Below are positions 1-9,280 of a DNA stretch of 37,370 bases, piece by piece (the stretch's first letter is position 1; each line of letters starts with the position of its first letter). The notes under the pieces were generated by a model. The model ran no database searches and was not told the DNA's origin. It saw nothing but the letters and a program-made list of their open reading frames with translations. Source of the stretch: Bisporella sp. PMI_857 (lineage: Eukaryota > Ascomycota > Leotiomycetes > Helotiales > Helotiaceae). The position numbers and the translations under genes were made by a program. The DNA lies in the NCBI GenBank assembly GCA_021307315.1, contig JAJSPD010000168.1:1-37370 (forward strand), written 5' to 3'.

Positions 1-1552
1 ATTGCTCCGCATCTCCCTCGTTCGGATCCCCATTAAAGTCGTCAGTGGGCTTACCCGGCCTTAGCACACTCCGCCGAAGTTTCCAGTACGCTGCAAAGTT
101 ATCTCTATGCTGTTTCATATTTTCCTCTGCAGGCTCATAGGAGTGAGTAGTCCGACCCGCACAAATAGTGAGACTGAACACATCGATGAGATCTTGTCCG
201 TTGTGTGGGCAGTTGACCTGTCCAGATTTCACTTCCGCTAAGGCCTGGTCGAGAAGAAGATCTTTCGGAATATTGGAATTTTTGAGCGACTTTAGATATT
301 GTGGTGTAGGTAGCTCGGTGTCATCCGCCTGGAGAAATCCAGGAAATCGAATGCTCTTGCATATGACATCAAAGAGAATGCCTCGGGCCTCTATATGCTC
401 CTCGTATATTCTGATCATAGCCTCCTGTTTGTCTTCCATGCTGCCAGAGAATCGATACCAGTTTTCCGGCACAACGCCAAAGTCGGACACGATAAGATTT
501 ATATCCCACCGGGGTGCCCATGTCGGTCCCTCAGAAAATGAACTCTCGTTATGTTCGATTGAAGCCATAATTCTAGTATCGCCACGCAAAAGGAAGTGTT
601 TTGCGACTTCTGAGTAGAGGGCTTTGACATCCTTATTGTAGTCGGGTACTATAATTGGTGTTCCATCTTCCAAACGCATCAACGAATGGCCAGAGAAGGC
701 GTAAATGTGGTCTCTGGCATCGGTGCACTTCAGGGGCTTCGCTTGATAGAGGAACACCAGCAAGTCGCGCGCGTGTGTAGTATTGGGCGGCATTGACCAA
801 TCATGCCAGTCGAGATGTATAAACCACCACGTCAGGTCATATCTAGCTTCGAGCTGGCCTGCACATTTTATGCCCCACCTAAGAAGGCGAATGAAATCGT
901 GATAATCGAATTCTACCTGTCCGTATGCCGCAACGACGGCCTTCCCGAAGCCGACCTCCTGAATCACCCACGCGCGGGAGAACCATGGTTGCTTTAGCAG
1001 TGTTGACACTCCTTTCCACCTTGAGTCGGTCGTTATTGGATCCACAGGGTCGATTGTTGGCATATCCTCCAATGAAGAATTGCTGAACGAACGAACCTTG
1101 TGATCCTGGATTAACGAAACAACTTCGGGGCCGCCCCCGTCTCGATCATGACCCATATCGACAAATACAGCATCTGCATTCTTGTAAATCATATCCATGA
1201 ATGCAACATGGTGACTCCGCTCTGTTGTGTTGCCTTGGTTGATGCATATTGCATCCGCCCAGAGCGTCCGAATCTTATCCGAGTATCGTACTCGTTCTAG
1301 AGCATCATGGAGATTCCTCGTCACGGGTATTATTACACCGTTACAGGTGATAGAGAGTATATCGCTGGCATCTCCCCATACATAAGAGATAGCTTGAAAC
1401 GGGGGATGAGAGCCAAGTTCGACTATGAAAAGCTGGATTTTTATACCATTACCCGCGTTGGCAGGCAAGAGGTGAAAGAGGCGAATGAGATAACCTTCTA
1501 TGAGGGGGAGGTACAAGTTCAGCTTATAGTCTGGAGATTCGTCCTTTTCTTG
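1..1552 (-). CDS. HET-domain (heterokaryon incompatibility) protein, cut by the window edge
   Basis: An uninterrupted minus-strand frame of about 517 codons runs from just after an in-frame TAA (1553-1555) off the left edge, so the C-terminus is missing. The three HET blocks appear in order: FQAISYVWGD near 1400-1370, LWADAICINQ near 1263-1234 and PWFSRAWVIQE near 985-953. A DHIYAFSGHS segment near 709-680 matches the region that usually follows the domain. HET proteins trigger programmed cell death when genetically different hyphae fuse; I cannot tell the partner. The 5' end is unclear. No in-frame ATG lies between the TAA and the domain core (first in-frame Met near 1198), and the ATG at 1560-1558 is in another frame. 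Either a short upstream exon was missed or the start is frameshifted. Family call is strong; gene integrity is uncertain. Confidence 0.85.
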
Positions 1553-1555
1553 TTA

Positions 1556-2070
1556 TCCATCGTGTTGAGTGCTGGTTCAGCTTCTACTCGGATTCTACGG
1601 TCAATGATAAGTTCGAGCTTTCTATGGGAGTGTGTGATATATGCGGACAGTGGGAAGCATACGCTCCATATGGAACGTAAGGGATGTACCTAAGTCGTCA
1701 ACTGCGGCCGGGTCGATTGATGATGGAAATCGGTTTTGTTTGGTGATGTTGGTCTCTTGCGGGCTCGGCTTTCGGGGATTGTGAGACCCTAAAGGCTTGC
1801 AGTAGGTGGGGCTGCGAGGCTTAGTGTTACCTCTTCTATGTCCTGGCCGCCTACTACAGCATGTCCTCTAAGGGGATTCGGCTAAGGCGTACGCCAAGAT
1901 CTGCATGAGGTACCGGAAGCTAACTCTACAAGCGTTTACCTCCCGTCAGGCACGATAGGTCACTGGTGAGAATTAGTGGCCTGTGCATTTCCTTAAACTT
2001 GGGTAGAATTTGTGAAGATTTTTGGAAGTTCCACAAGAGGTATTAACAAGGTTGTTCAGTAAAGCCTTGA
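1556..2070. other. Intergenic stretch upstream of the HET gene
   Basis: No convincing gene. The part next to the HET gene should hold its promoter and possibly a missing first exon. No RNA gene or strong repeat was seen. Confidence 0.4.
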
Positions 2071-2079
2071 TTGAAATAA

Positions 2080-2162
2080 CGGCAAATGACTGAAATACCA
2101 CTGTTTTTTACCCGAAATTCTCATATACCACTGTTTTGGTTTGCCTCTTACTGAAATACCAT
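2080..2162 (+). repeat. Left terminal inverted repeat of the MITE
   Basis: This 83-bp arm starts CGGCAAATGACTGAAATACC and matches the reverse complement of 2639-2721 at all but one base. Confidence 0.9.
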
Positions 2163-2198
2163 CATTTTGAAGCCAAGAGAAAATGATGGTATTTCAGT
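2150..2198. repeat. Hairpin at the inner edge of the left TIR
   Basis: Two perfect 19-bp arms (2150-2168 and 2180-2198; ACTGAAATACCATCATTTT and its complement) separated by 11 bp. A shorter hairpin with 13-bp arms and a 4-bp loop occupies 2622-2651 at the mirror position in the right TIR. Confidence 0.85.
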
Positions 2199-2235
2199 CA
2201 AAAGCACGTAAAATGATGGTATACTAGTAATACTA

Positions 2236-2517
2236 CTGTAAAACACTTTTCTTACTGGTATACCATCATTCGAGCTGGATGACGAAGAGCAAGAGCGTCA
2301 AGCTCAGCGCCTTGATATAGAGCTAAATATGCAATATGCTAGAGAGGAGGTTATACAAAAGGAAGTAGATATTGTCGGCGATCTTCTTAGTAGCGACGAG
2401 CTTTCAGACGTGCCTAGTGACTTATTCGAGGCTAATCACGAGTATATAGTTGAAATACCTCTAGAAATCCGTTATTCTACAAAGTCAGGAAAGGCGTATG
2501 GAAGTGCGTGTTATTGA
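2236..2517 (+). other. Open acidic coding-like fragment inside the MITE
   Basis: The only open stretch inside the element. It encodes an acidic, Gln/Glu-rich segment (for example DDEEQERQAQRLD) ending at a TGA at 2515-2517, with a first ATG at 2329. It may be a scrap of a transposase gene or captured host DNA. I recognise no domain. Confidence 0.25.
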
Positions 2518-2638
2518 GCGATTCAGGGTTCTTTGTAATTAGAGTACTTTTATTTCTATTATAGGTTGCTTATAAAAGTTGTATCTTTCTTTCTGAAATA
2601 CCATCCTTTTGTTGGTGATTGACTGAAATACCATAGTA

Positions 2639-2721
2639 ATGGTATTTCAGTAAGAGGCAAACAAAAACAGTGGTATATGAGAATTTCGGGTAAAAAACAG
2701 TGGTATTTCAGTCATTTGCCG
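2639..2721 (-). repeat. Right terminal inverted repeat of the MITE
   Basis: Reverse-complement partner of 2080-2162. The near identity of the arms suggests a young insertion. Confidence 0.9.
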
Positions 2722-2730
2722 TTGAAATAA

Positions 2731-3349
2731 ACAATAGTTAAAAGCTTAAAAAGTTTAATATGCCTAAACCGTCCGCTAAATGAAAAGCTAAGCACCAGCC
2801 GCTAAAAGGAACAGTTTTCAAATACAACCGCCAGGTGTTTCTATATTAAGAATAGCTATTTCCGTACGCAACCTTATCAATATTGCAAAGTGATTATCCC
2901 ACGCGCTGGAGAAACCGGCTAACCTTCTGCGGAATGAAGAAAGCCGCCTACGTTGCCCCCTTATTACCTTTAATTCCTTTCTTAATGTCACCCTAACTTT
3001 AGGCAACTTCCTATTATCTTGGTTAATGTTAACAGCAATATGGCCCTTAGTTCTTACAAGCCCCCAACAACGGCTTTATCCGACTACAATCGTTCTGAAG
3101 GTCTCGGCTTTCGGCTAGACTAGGCTCTCTGCATCCCAACTCCCTTCCTCTTCCTCTTTCTCTCAAAGATGAATCTTTATCGAGATCTCACCGACAGCTC
3201 TCCCGGGATACTACACTACCTCCACCGCTGGACTGCGTGATACCGTCTCCCTGCCGTAACCTTGAAATTGTCCTCACTTCCGCCACCAGTCACGATATGA
3301 GAAGAGGTTTTCGACGCAGTTTGCGCAATTGCCGTAGGATCGCTCCCCC
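2731..3349. other. Intergenic stretch with an unassigned minus-strand open frame
   Basis: A minus-strand frame at about 3060-2818 encodes a basic Arg/Lys-rich stretch (RRRLSSFRRRLAGFSS) with no ATG start. It might be a transposon scrap but matches nothing I recognise. The rest, including a CT-rich stretch near 3135-3165, could be upstream sequence of the small gene at 3350. Confidence 0.3.
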
Positions 3350-3742
3350 ATGGGTTTCATGTTCCAGAACTCGACTGCGAGATTGAGAAAATATAGGTAA
3401 GTGGCCCTACAAAGTAATCTTGACGACCGACTGGAGGAACTAAACTCAAGTGCGGACTTGCCATTGACCAGATTTGTCTCGTCATTGTCAGACTTGGATA
3501 TATCGGAATCCCTATCTCGGAAACTCTATATATATCGAAAAGATCCTGCGGAACGGCTGGATTTTGGCTACGTATATTGTGGACCTTGTTATGATGACAT
3601 CGGAATGGGGTACATAGACCCCGCAACAGCAAAAAGGCTCAAATATGTGGCATTTAGTGACAGCAAAAGTATGGGTAGTTCCTCTCTCCCTCCTGTGTTT
3701 CAGACTGTATACCCGATAAACGTAAATTCTTCGACATGTTGA
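3350..3742 (+). CDS. Small spliced hypothetical protein
   Basis: Proposed exons are 3350-3396 and 3451-3742, separated by a 54-bp intron with a consensus GTAAGT donor and a CAAG acceptor. Splicing removes an in-frame TAA at 3398-3400 and joins an ATG-started exon (MGFMFQNSTARLRK) in frame to the open stretch ending NVNSSTC. The product is about 112 aa with a tyrosine-rich middle (YVYCGPCYDD), no signal peptide and no membrane segment. I do not recognise the family. The support is that intron length, donor and frame all agree; a degraded fragment of a larger gene is equally possible. Confidence 0.3.
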
Positions 3743-5308
3743 GAGCGCGATAAACGAAAGGAGTGCCTCATACGTAGACCAACAAAATGCTACTTATTAT
3801 AGACCTGTTTGTATGAACGACAGTAAATGTTCGAGGCTGCGGATGGTATTCGCTAGCGGTGATTTTAAGGAATAAGGGGACCGAGTTCTGGATCAAATTG
3901 AAGGAGTGTAAAAGAAAGTGGCTTTCATCGATTAGCAAACTTTACAGTTGTAATTTGTTATAAAACCCCTACCCAGAATGAACTAAACGGCTGAACAGAT
4001 GGCTGTAAATCGCACCACGCTATCCGTTAACTCAATAGACATGGGAAGGCTGCGTCTGATAATCATTCTGTCTACACTCAGTGTATAATGCAGGAGATTT
4101 AGCAGGAGTACAAGAACTATGAGGCCAGAAATGTGTCTATTGCCGATGAAACCACAAATTATTGGAAAGCGTGCCCGAAACGCAGCCTATCAACGTCAAG
4201 AAGCATGAAAGGAGCAAGAGAAACCTAGTCTGCACCGTTTACCCGCAACGCCGTACAACTCTGATAGGCTTCATTTGTGGTTAATAGGGAAATTTTTAGA
4301 AACGTCAGTGCTCCAGAGTTGATCGGATCAACGATCTTCGTATTCTGGGTGCGTACCGGTGACACAAAAAAAAAGCTTGGATGAGCAGCGGGACTTCTAA
4401 GAAGTTTTCTCTGGATTTCGATCAACGGATGGGGGCCAGGTTGATACAATAGCAGTAGAGGTCAGGGGTAGGTGGAATGACGTGGAGGAGCAAATAATAA
4501 GAATAAGAAATAGTCGTCGGGATTTACGACGTTGTGAAACTATCGAGGAAATACGGAATGTATGGTGAGGTCGCTAATGACTTGATAGCGATATCGTTAG
4601 AGCAACTCGTCGACACCTGCCGTAATCCTTCTGAAACTAACGAAGAATCAGGCGACGAAGAAGTCGAAGTCCAGCCAGAGACCTTCACTAGCTTAAGTGA
4701 TACAAGGGGCAATAATAGCACTATTTTGGTGTAACTGAGCTCGGAAATGAGGAGTCCAAGGCTGCTTTGCGAAGCTTGATGCGGCGCAAATATTGAGTGG
4801 GCCAGTTCCTACCCCTTTTGGGTTTGTTAGGACCTAATAGAGGCCCAGCCTAGCCACTGTGCCTATCCGGGGAGCCTGCCATGTGTCCCTGTACAGAATA
4901 ATTTAACGAAGGGACACTAATCAAAGATCCGTCCCAGGATGCTAGGATCGGCTCAGCCGCACTACGTCATGCAAGATGGTCTCGGCGAGCCGGGCTGGCG
5001 TTAAAACACAATATCATGGCGAATCACGTTCCACATGTTAACGCGTGGCTGCAATCTGACAGCTTTTTTTCGTGGCTAAATGTGACAAAGCAAGGTCGCA
5101 CTTACATTCTCCTTACCTAAAGAGGCGAAGCATTGACGTTGGTTAAGGTTAAGCACATACATAAACGGGTTGGTTCCCGTTTTCAACTACTGTATTGGTC
5201 ACATATCCCTTTTATTCGGACATGAAACTCCCAGCTAATCCCGCAAAGTAAAGACGCGGAAGCCAAGTTTTCGGTGTACATGCTGACCGAATTCCCGAAT
5301 CCTGAAAT
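3743..5308. other. Long intergenic region
   Basis: No convincing gene. An acidic 66-codon stretch at 4534-4734 starts at GTG and has no recognisable domain. Other open frames here are short and of random composition. The last few hundred bases should contain the promoter of the HET gene at 5309; no clear TATA box was seen. Confidence 0.4.
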
Positions 5309-7312
5309 ATGAAGAACGATACGGCGTGTTCCCTGGGTGAAGTCAAGGCGGCTTTCCCCGAGTCACTAATTTCGAAAGTGCTTGAGATCCAGGGCCAAGC
5401 CGCGCTTGTGCAACAGAAGACGGCGATGCGACTATGTGTACAAGTCAGCCTGAGTGCAGATGAGAACCTCATCGGGCGGACGAGCCCAATTGAACTACGA
5501 CACCATACTTCAGACGAGTACATAGCAGTATCTTGTCCATGGTATCTTCCTGGAAATGAAGCAGTGTCTGGTCGCTATAGGTTTTCTCCGACGCAACCTC
5601 CCGGAGTAATCATGCCGCCGGACATTGTCTTGGATCGCATCCTTAACTTCAAAATCTGTAACCCGGAATATTTGCGTACACCCTTCTGGGTCGACAAATT
5701 ATGCATCAACCAAGACGCAAGCGATGAGAAAGAGATGGCAGTACACTCCATGGATCTTGTGTATCAGTACAGCGGTCGAGTGGTGACCATAGCTGAGCGG
5801 CAGCAGACCATTGGATGCACGCTTGGCCTCTTGTTTGTGCCTATAGATACAGTCGCTCAGTTGACAATGCTTCGGAAATTGCTTGACGGAAAATTTGCTG
5901 AGAACAACAATAATGAACCGAGGCTACTTGTGTCTGTCGAAGAGGCGAACTCGGTGCTTGAGCTCATCGAAATGATTTTACAGGACAATTGGTGGCATAG
6001 AGCATGGATTTTCCAAGAAGAATTTCTTGCCTCCAGGCACATGATCCTTCTCCTTCCCTGCACGTTAGACCGAACGGGCCTGTTTGACACGGAAGAGGGT
6101 GTCGACTTGTTTGGGAAGACTGCGGGGGAGATCGAAGTCCGCGCTCTCAATTTCCGAACTGAAGCAACCACCTTTTGTCTTGCCTTGAGTTGTCATATCG
6201 ATAAAGTTGGACAAGATCGTTGCTCTCATATTTTGAAGTACGCACGACGTTACACATCCCTATACAGGAGCAAGTTCACGATGGGTCCAAGCTCAGTAGT
6301 TCGCGCCATGTCACCCGCCGTTTTCGAAGATATTAGCACTCGTGGGATAACTGTCCCATCCGATATCTTGGCAATTACCGCAAATTGCTGCAGATACATC
6401 ACCAGATTGAACTCAAAGGTCTTGAACGAAAACGATGAGAGTCTAAGCCTCGCCGTGTTAACACTATTCCTGATGAATGGAGAGATATTGGGCCATGACA
6501 CACCACGCGAGGCTATCATGCGACAAAACGTATTCGAATGCCTCCGGGCCGCAAAGCTAGAGGTTTACCCTCCAGTGCAGGCTGGAGAGTTGATCTTCAT
6601 CAAGAACTGCCGTCTTCCTACCATCAGCATGAACAGCGCAGGCTCTATGGTCAGAGGCGTATTGTCACGGCTGGATAAGAAAATCAAAGTTAATATTTCT
6701 GCTTCGGACCAGGACTTCTACTGGGAAAATAATAACACTACAGAACTTAAGATTCTTGACGAAGCTGAAAAGCGCTTGCTTCGGGCTCTCGCGGACCACT
6801 TGTCGAAAATTCGTGTCGAGGGTGGCGACGCGCTCCCTACGTTACTGAGAACGTTCGTAGATAGTCCGCAGGCCAGCGGCACAGCCCAATATTGGAGCCC
6901 ACAGCATATTCAGGTTATGATGGCGAAATCTGTGTGCCGTGCTATTGCAAAGCTCCAACCATTGTGGATGGCCCGAGTTCCCGTTCCGAGGAAATGGACA
7001 CCGTGGCTCGGTATCTTTGTCATGGACAATCCCTTTGATGACTCTGCTGTTATTAACAGTTTTACTGCCATTAGCAGGCCTAATGCCATTTCATTTGCAT
7101 TTACTTCTTCAGAGCCTGATCATGAATTCAAGGACCGTGGAGCGAGGCTGGCAAGGAAGAACGCGAGGACAACATCATTGGAAGTCAGGTTTGACCCTAA
7201 GACCCAACAGATTACGCCGAGGAAGTGGATGAACGGGCTTTGTTTCTTCAACAACAAAGACCATCCAAGGGCTTTGGTCGTTCCGTGGCCTAAATGGATG
7301 CGGGAACCATAG
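5309..7312 (+). CDS. HET-domain protein, intact and intronless
   Basis: A single exon encodes 667 aa from the ATG at 5309 to the TAG at 7310-7312. The HET blocks are present: EYIAVSCPWYLPGNE (residues 70-84; the usual SYVWG is altered to SCPWY), PFWVDKLCINQD (125-136) and WWHRAWIFQEE (228-238). The C-terminal 400 residues hold patches common in this subfamily, such as LPTLLRTFVDSP and IQVMMAKSVCRAI, plus a tryptophan-rich region near RKWTPWLGIFV. There are no membrane segments or added NACHT, ankyrin or WD repeats. The probable role is in vegetative incompatibility or other non-self signalling in the cytoplasm. A dead HET relic lies just downstream in convergent orientation, so this is a small HET cluster. 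Confidence 0.9.
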   Translation: MKNDTACSLGEVKAAFPESLISKVLEIQGQAALVQQKTAMRLCVQVSLSADENLIGRTSPIELRHHTSDEYIAVSCPWYLPGNEAVSGRYRFSPTQPPGVIMPPDIVLDRILNFKICNPEYLRTPFWVDKLCINQDASDEKEMAVHSMDLVYQYSGRVVTIAERQQTIGCTLGLLFVPIDTVAQLTMLRKLLDGKFAENNNNEPRLLVSVEEANSVLELIEMILQDNWWHRAWIFQEEFLASRHMILLLPCTLDRTGLFDTEEGVDLFGKTAGEIEVRALNFRTEATTFCLALSCHIDKVGQDRCSHILKYARRYTSLYRSKFTMGPSSVVRAMSPAVFEDISTRGITVPSDILAITANCCRYITRLNSKVLNENDESLSLAVLTLFLMNGEILGHDTPREAIMRQNVFECLRAAKLEVYPPVQAGELIFIKNCRLPTISMNSAGSMVRGVLSRLDKKIKVNISASDQDFYWENNNTTELKILDEAEKRLLRALADHLSKIRVEGGDALPTLLRTFVDSPQASGTAQYWSPQHIQVMMAKSVCRAIAKLQPLWMARVPVPRKWTPWLGIFVMDNPFDDSAVINSFTAISRPNAISFAFTSSEPDHEFKDRGARLARKNARTTSLEVRFDPKTQQITPRKWMNGLCFFNNKDHPRALVVPWPKWMREP

Positions 7313-7339
7313 AGGGAGTATTTGCCACAAAGCAGATTT

Positions 7340-7947
7340 TACCTATGTTACAGCATGTGCGCTGAGGCTCGGTGGATTCGTATACAAAACCGAACTTTAA
7401 TAGAAACGCCAGTAATTTTTGGCGATGGTGCTACCGAAATTGGGCTTCAAGCCTTGGTAGTTTCAACCCATATCATAGAATTTCACTATCCCCGGAATGA
7501 GTAATTCCTGAAGAGCCCAGCCTCTCGTGAATCAGCAAGCATGGGAAATTTTTCTTTAGACGCTACGTCCGGCGGAAGACCTTTAAAAGAAGCATAGCAC
7601 GGCTGAGAAGCCTTATACTACTGAAAGATAGAGTTGATTGACTCTGTGAGCTCTGCTTGACTTATCAATGCAGCATATATCGGTCCATGCAAACCTCAGA
7701 CCGTTCTTTAGTGCCAACTCATAAATTTTCTCGATCTTGACATAGCTTTTCTTAGCAGCTCGTTGGAACTGGGATAAGGGAATTCCTGGAATGACATCTC
7801 ACTATCGCCCCATGCGTGCGGGAGAATTGCATATGGTGGGATATCAGCCAAGGAAAGGTGGTGGGGTTCGAAGCTCCTTGTGTTGACAAGCTGCATATTA
7901 TAGATAGAATTGAGTGAGAGTCCTTTGAGACCAGTTTTATTCAGCAT
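7340..7947 (-). pseudogene. Broken HET gene (N-terminal HET domain, NLR-like subfamily)
   Basis: The minus strand starts with an intact N-terminus: MQLVNTRSFEP from the ATG near 7896 (an upstream ATG at 7947 is also in frame), then YAILPHAWGDSEMSFQEF. This is the usual opening of HET-NLR proteins. After about 70 codons the frame breaks near 7755. The next block continues in another frame with ALKNGLRFAWTDICCIDK (7712-7655). A second frame change precedes AELTESINSIF (7651-7622), and the Trp that should follow is a TAG stop. Weak similarity (KITGV near 7410) continues to about 7340. With at least two frameshifts and a nonsense codon the gene is dead. It lies tail-to-tail with the intact HET gene at 5309. 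Confidence 0.75.
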
Positions 7948-7975
7948 CTACTATAGGATCCAGGCCGCGCTGCTC

Positions 7976-8800
7976 ACTTAAGAGATAATACACGGAGATT
8001 CAGATCACGGTTGGAGGAATACGTCGCTGATCTTGAAGGGCTATTGAGAGTGCAGGGAGCTCAAGCCGCTAAAGAGTTCCAGCTTTCTACGCGAAGAAAA
8101 AGAATACGCGCCTAAGACAATGGCTTCGATGCTTTGGGTTTGACGAGAATGTCACCCTTTCTCAAATCCAGTAGGACAAGAACGGTATTAACGCGGCCAT
8201 AGTTTGCAAGAAGCACCCACACTAAGATTCTACTCAGATTGCATTCTCCAAACCATTATATCTCCCAACGTCCACCTCAGACTCTCGCGATTGCTCAAGG
8301 TGTCGTAGAACGCAAAGAACCAAGACAACACGATCGATTAAGGGTATTCGTAGATCTATATGATTGCGGCTTTCCTTCAAACTTTGCATCATCGGATTTC
8401 TGGAACAGCCATAACCCCTGGTTATTACATCGGTGTCTATAGAAGCATTCAGGTTTATCTAAAAATTGCACATAGGTTGTCTAAAGTCAAAGCAAAGTGA
8501 AAGCCTGAAACTCGCCAAGGCCGCAGACCCTTTTCCAGACTTGCCGAGTCTCAGCCTTGAGATGTTTCATATAGAATACGTACGTCTGCACGTAACCAAA
8601 GCACGAGCCAGTTTGCACCCCTGTACATTCTCGATTTATGATTGGGTCAATTCTAGTCTTGAACTCCTAAAGCTCTGGAGAGTGGGTGATATCCAAATCA
8701 GGCAAAGGTTGAAATTAGCAACATGGTGCATTATGTCTTCCGCTTTAGGGGATCTGATGGAAGGAAGATCGAACAATCTGCGGTGCTTCTAAGGCCCGAC
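7976..8800 (+). pseudogene. bZIP-like transcription factor relic
   Basis: From about 7976 the plus strand reads RDNTRRFRSRLEEYVADLEG, then LLRVQGAQAAKEFQLSTRR. This resembles the basic region and start of the zipper of the fungal bZIP family with R-x-N-x-R-R-x-R-x-R and K-E-Y-x-x-E-L-E patterns. The frame ends at a TAA near 8113; one base over it resumes with LRQWLRCFGFDENVT (8115-8159), the expected spot for a post-zipper segment, then stops again. An open stretch at 8466-8792 may be the C-terminal part; I see no domain in it. The relic has no start codon and begins only 30 bp from the divergent HET relic, so both may be deletion remnants. The family call is from motif pattern only. Confidence 0.5.
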
Positions 8801-9280
8801 TTTCTCGCTTCTCCTTCACCGCCTGAATTTTGTGACGGGTACTCGTCATGAGGAGGCATTCTGCCATAACTTCGTAGAGGCTGATTACGCCTCTACGTTC
8901 CTTTGAGCAGTCTGGACTTTGTTTGATCTCCTAGAAAATGTATCAATTCTCTGGGTAAGGTCTCTATTTCTGAAAGAAGAGAAGAAACAATTGAGAAACT
9001 TGGCTCCAGAAGTCGAACATGCCAGACCAGAATAGTAAGAAAGTTGCTCATTTTATCCCGCTTCCGTCAAAAACCATCCGTATGGGAAAACTATTATATA
9101 TGAGAGCGACGCTCTCAGTGAAGAAGAGCTATCATCATCACTTCAACTCATCCTCTTCTATCATCTTTCGTTCTCACGCAACAGCTGAGCTGCCATCTTT
9201 TCTCAAAAGCCTACTTTTTTAAACTTTATCATACCACCACATATTTTATCACCAAATTTCGCTGCCGGCCAGTACTAAAC
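8801..9280. promoter_or_regulatory. Upstream region of the Pro/Gln-rich secreted protein
   Basis: Contains a TATA-like TATATAT (9095-9101) about 180 bp before the start codon. It is followed by pyrimidine-rich sequence (about 9130-9260) like the leader of a well expressed fungal gene. No other gene is evident. Confidence 0.4.

Larger units (their letters stand above)
2080..2721. mobile_element. Mutator-type MITE (non-autonomous DNA transposon)
   Basis: A 642-bp element bounded by near-perfect terminal inverted repeats of 83 bp (2080-2162 and 2639-2721, one mismatch). It is flanked on both sides by the same 9-bp direct repeat, TTGAAATAA (2071-2079 and 2722-2730). Long TIRs with 9-bp target duplications are typical of the Mutator/MULE superfamily. 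The core motif TGAAATACCA or its complement recurs many times inside, building nested palindromes (2150-2198 and 2622-2651). No transposase is encoded, so movement would need a helper in trans. An interior open stretch (2236-2517) is described separately. The superfamily call rests on TIR length and duplication size only. Confidence 0.85.

Noticed and set aside
4225..4734. Short open frames on both strands (4225-4449, 4524-4721, 4534-4734)
   Set aside because: They lack ATG starts or domains and overlap each other; nothing favours one as a gene.
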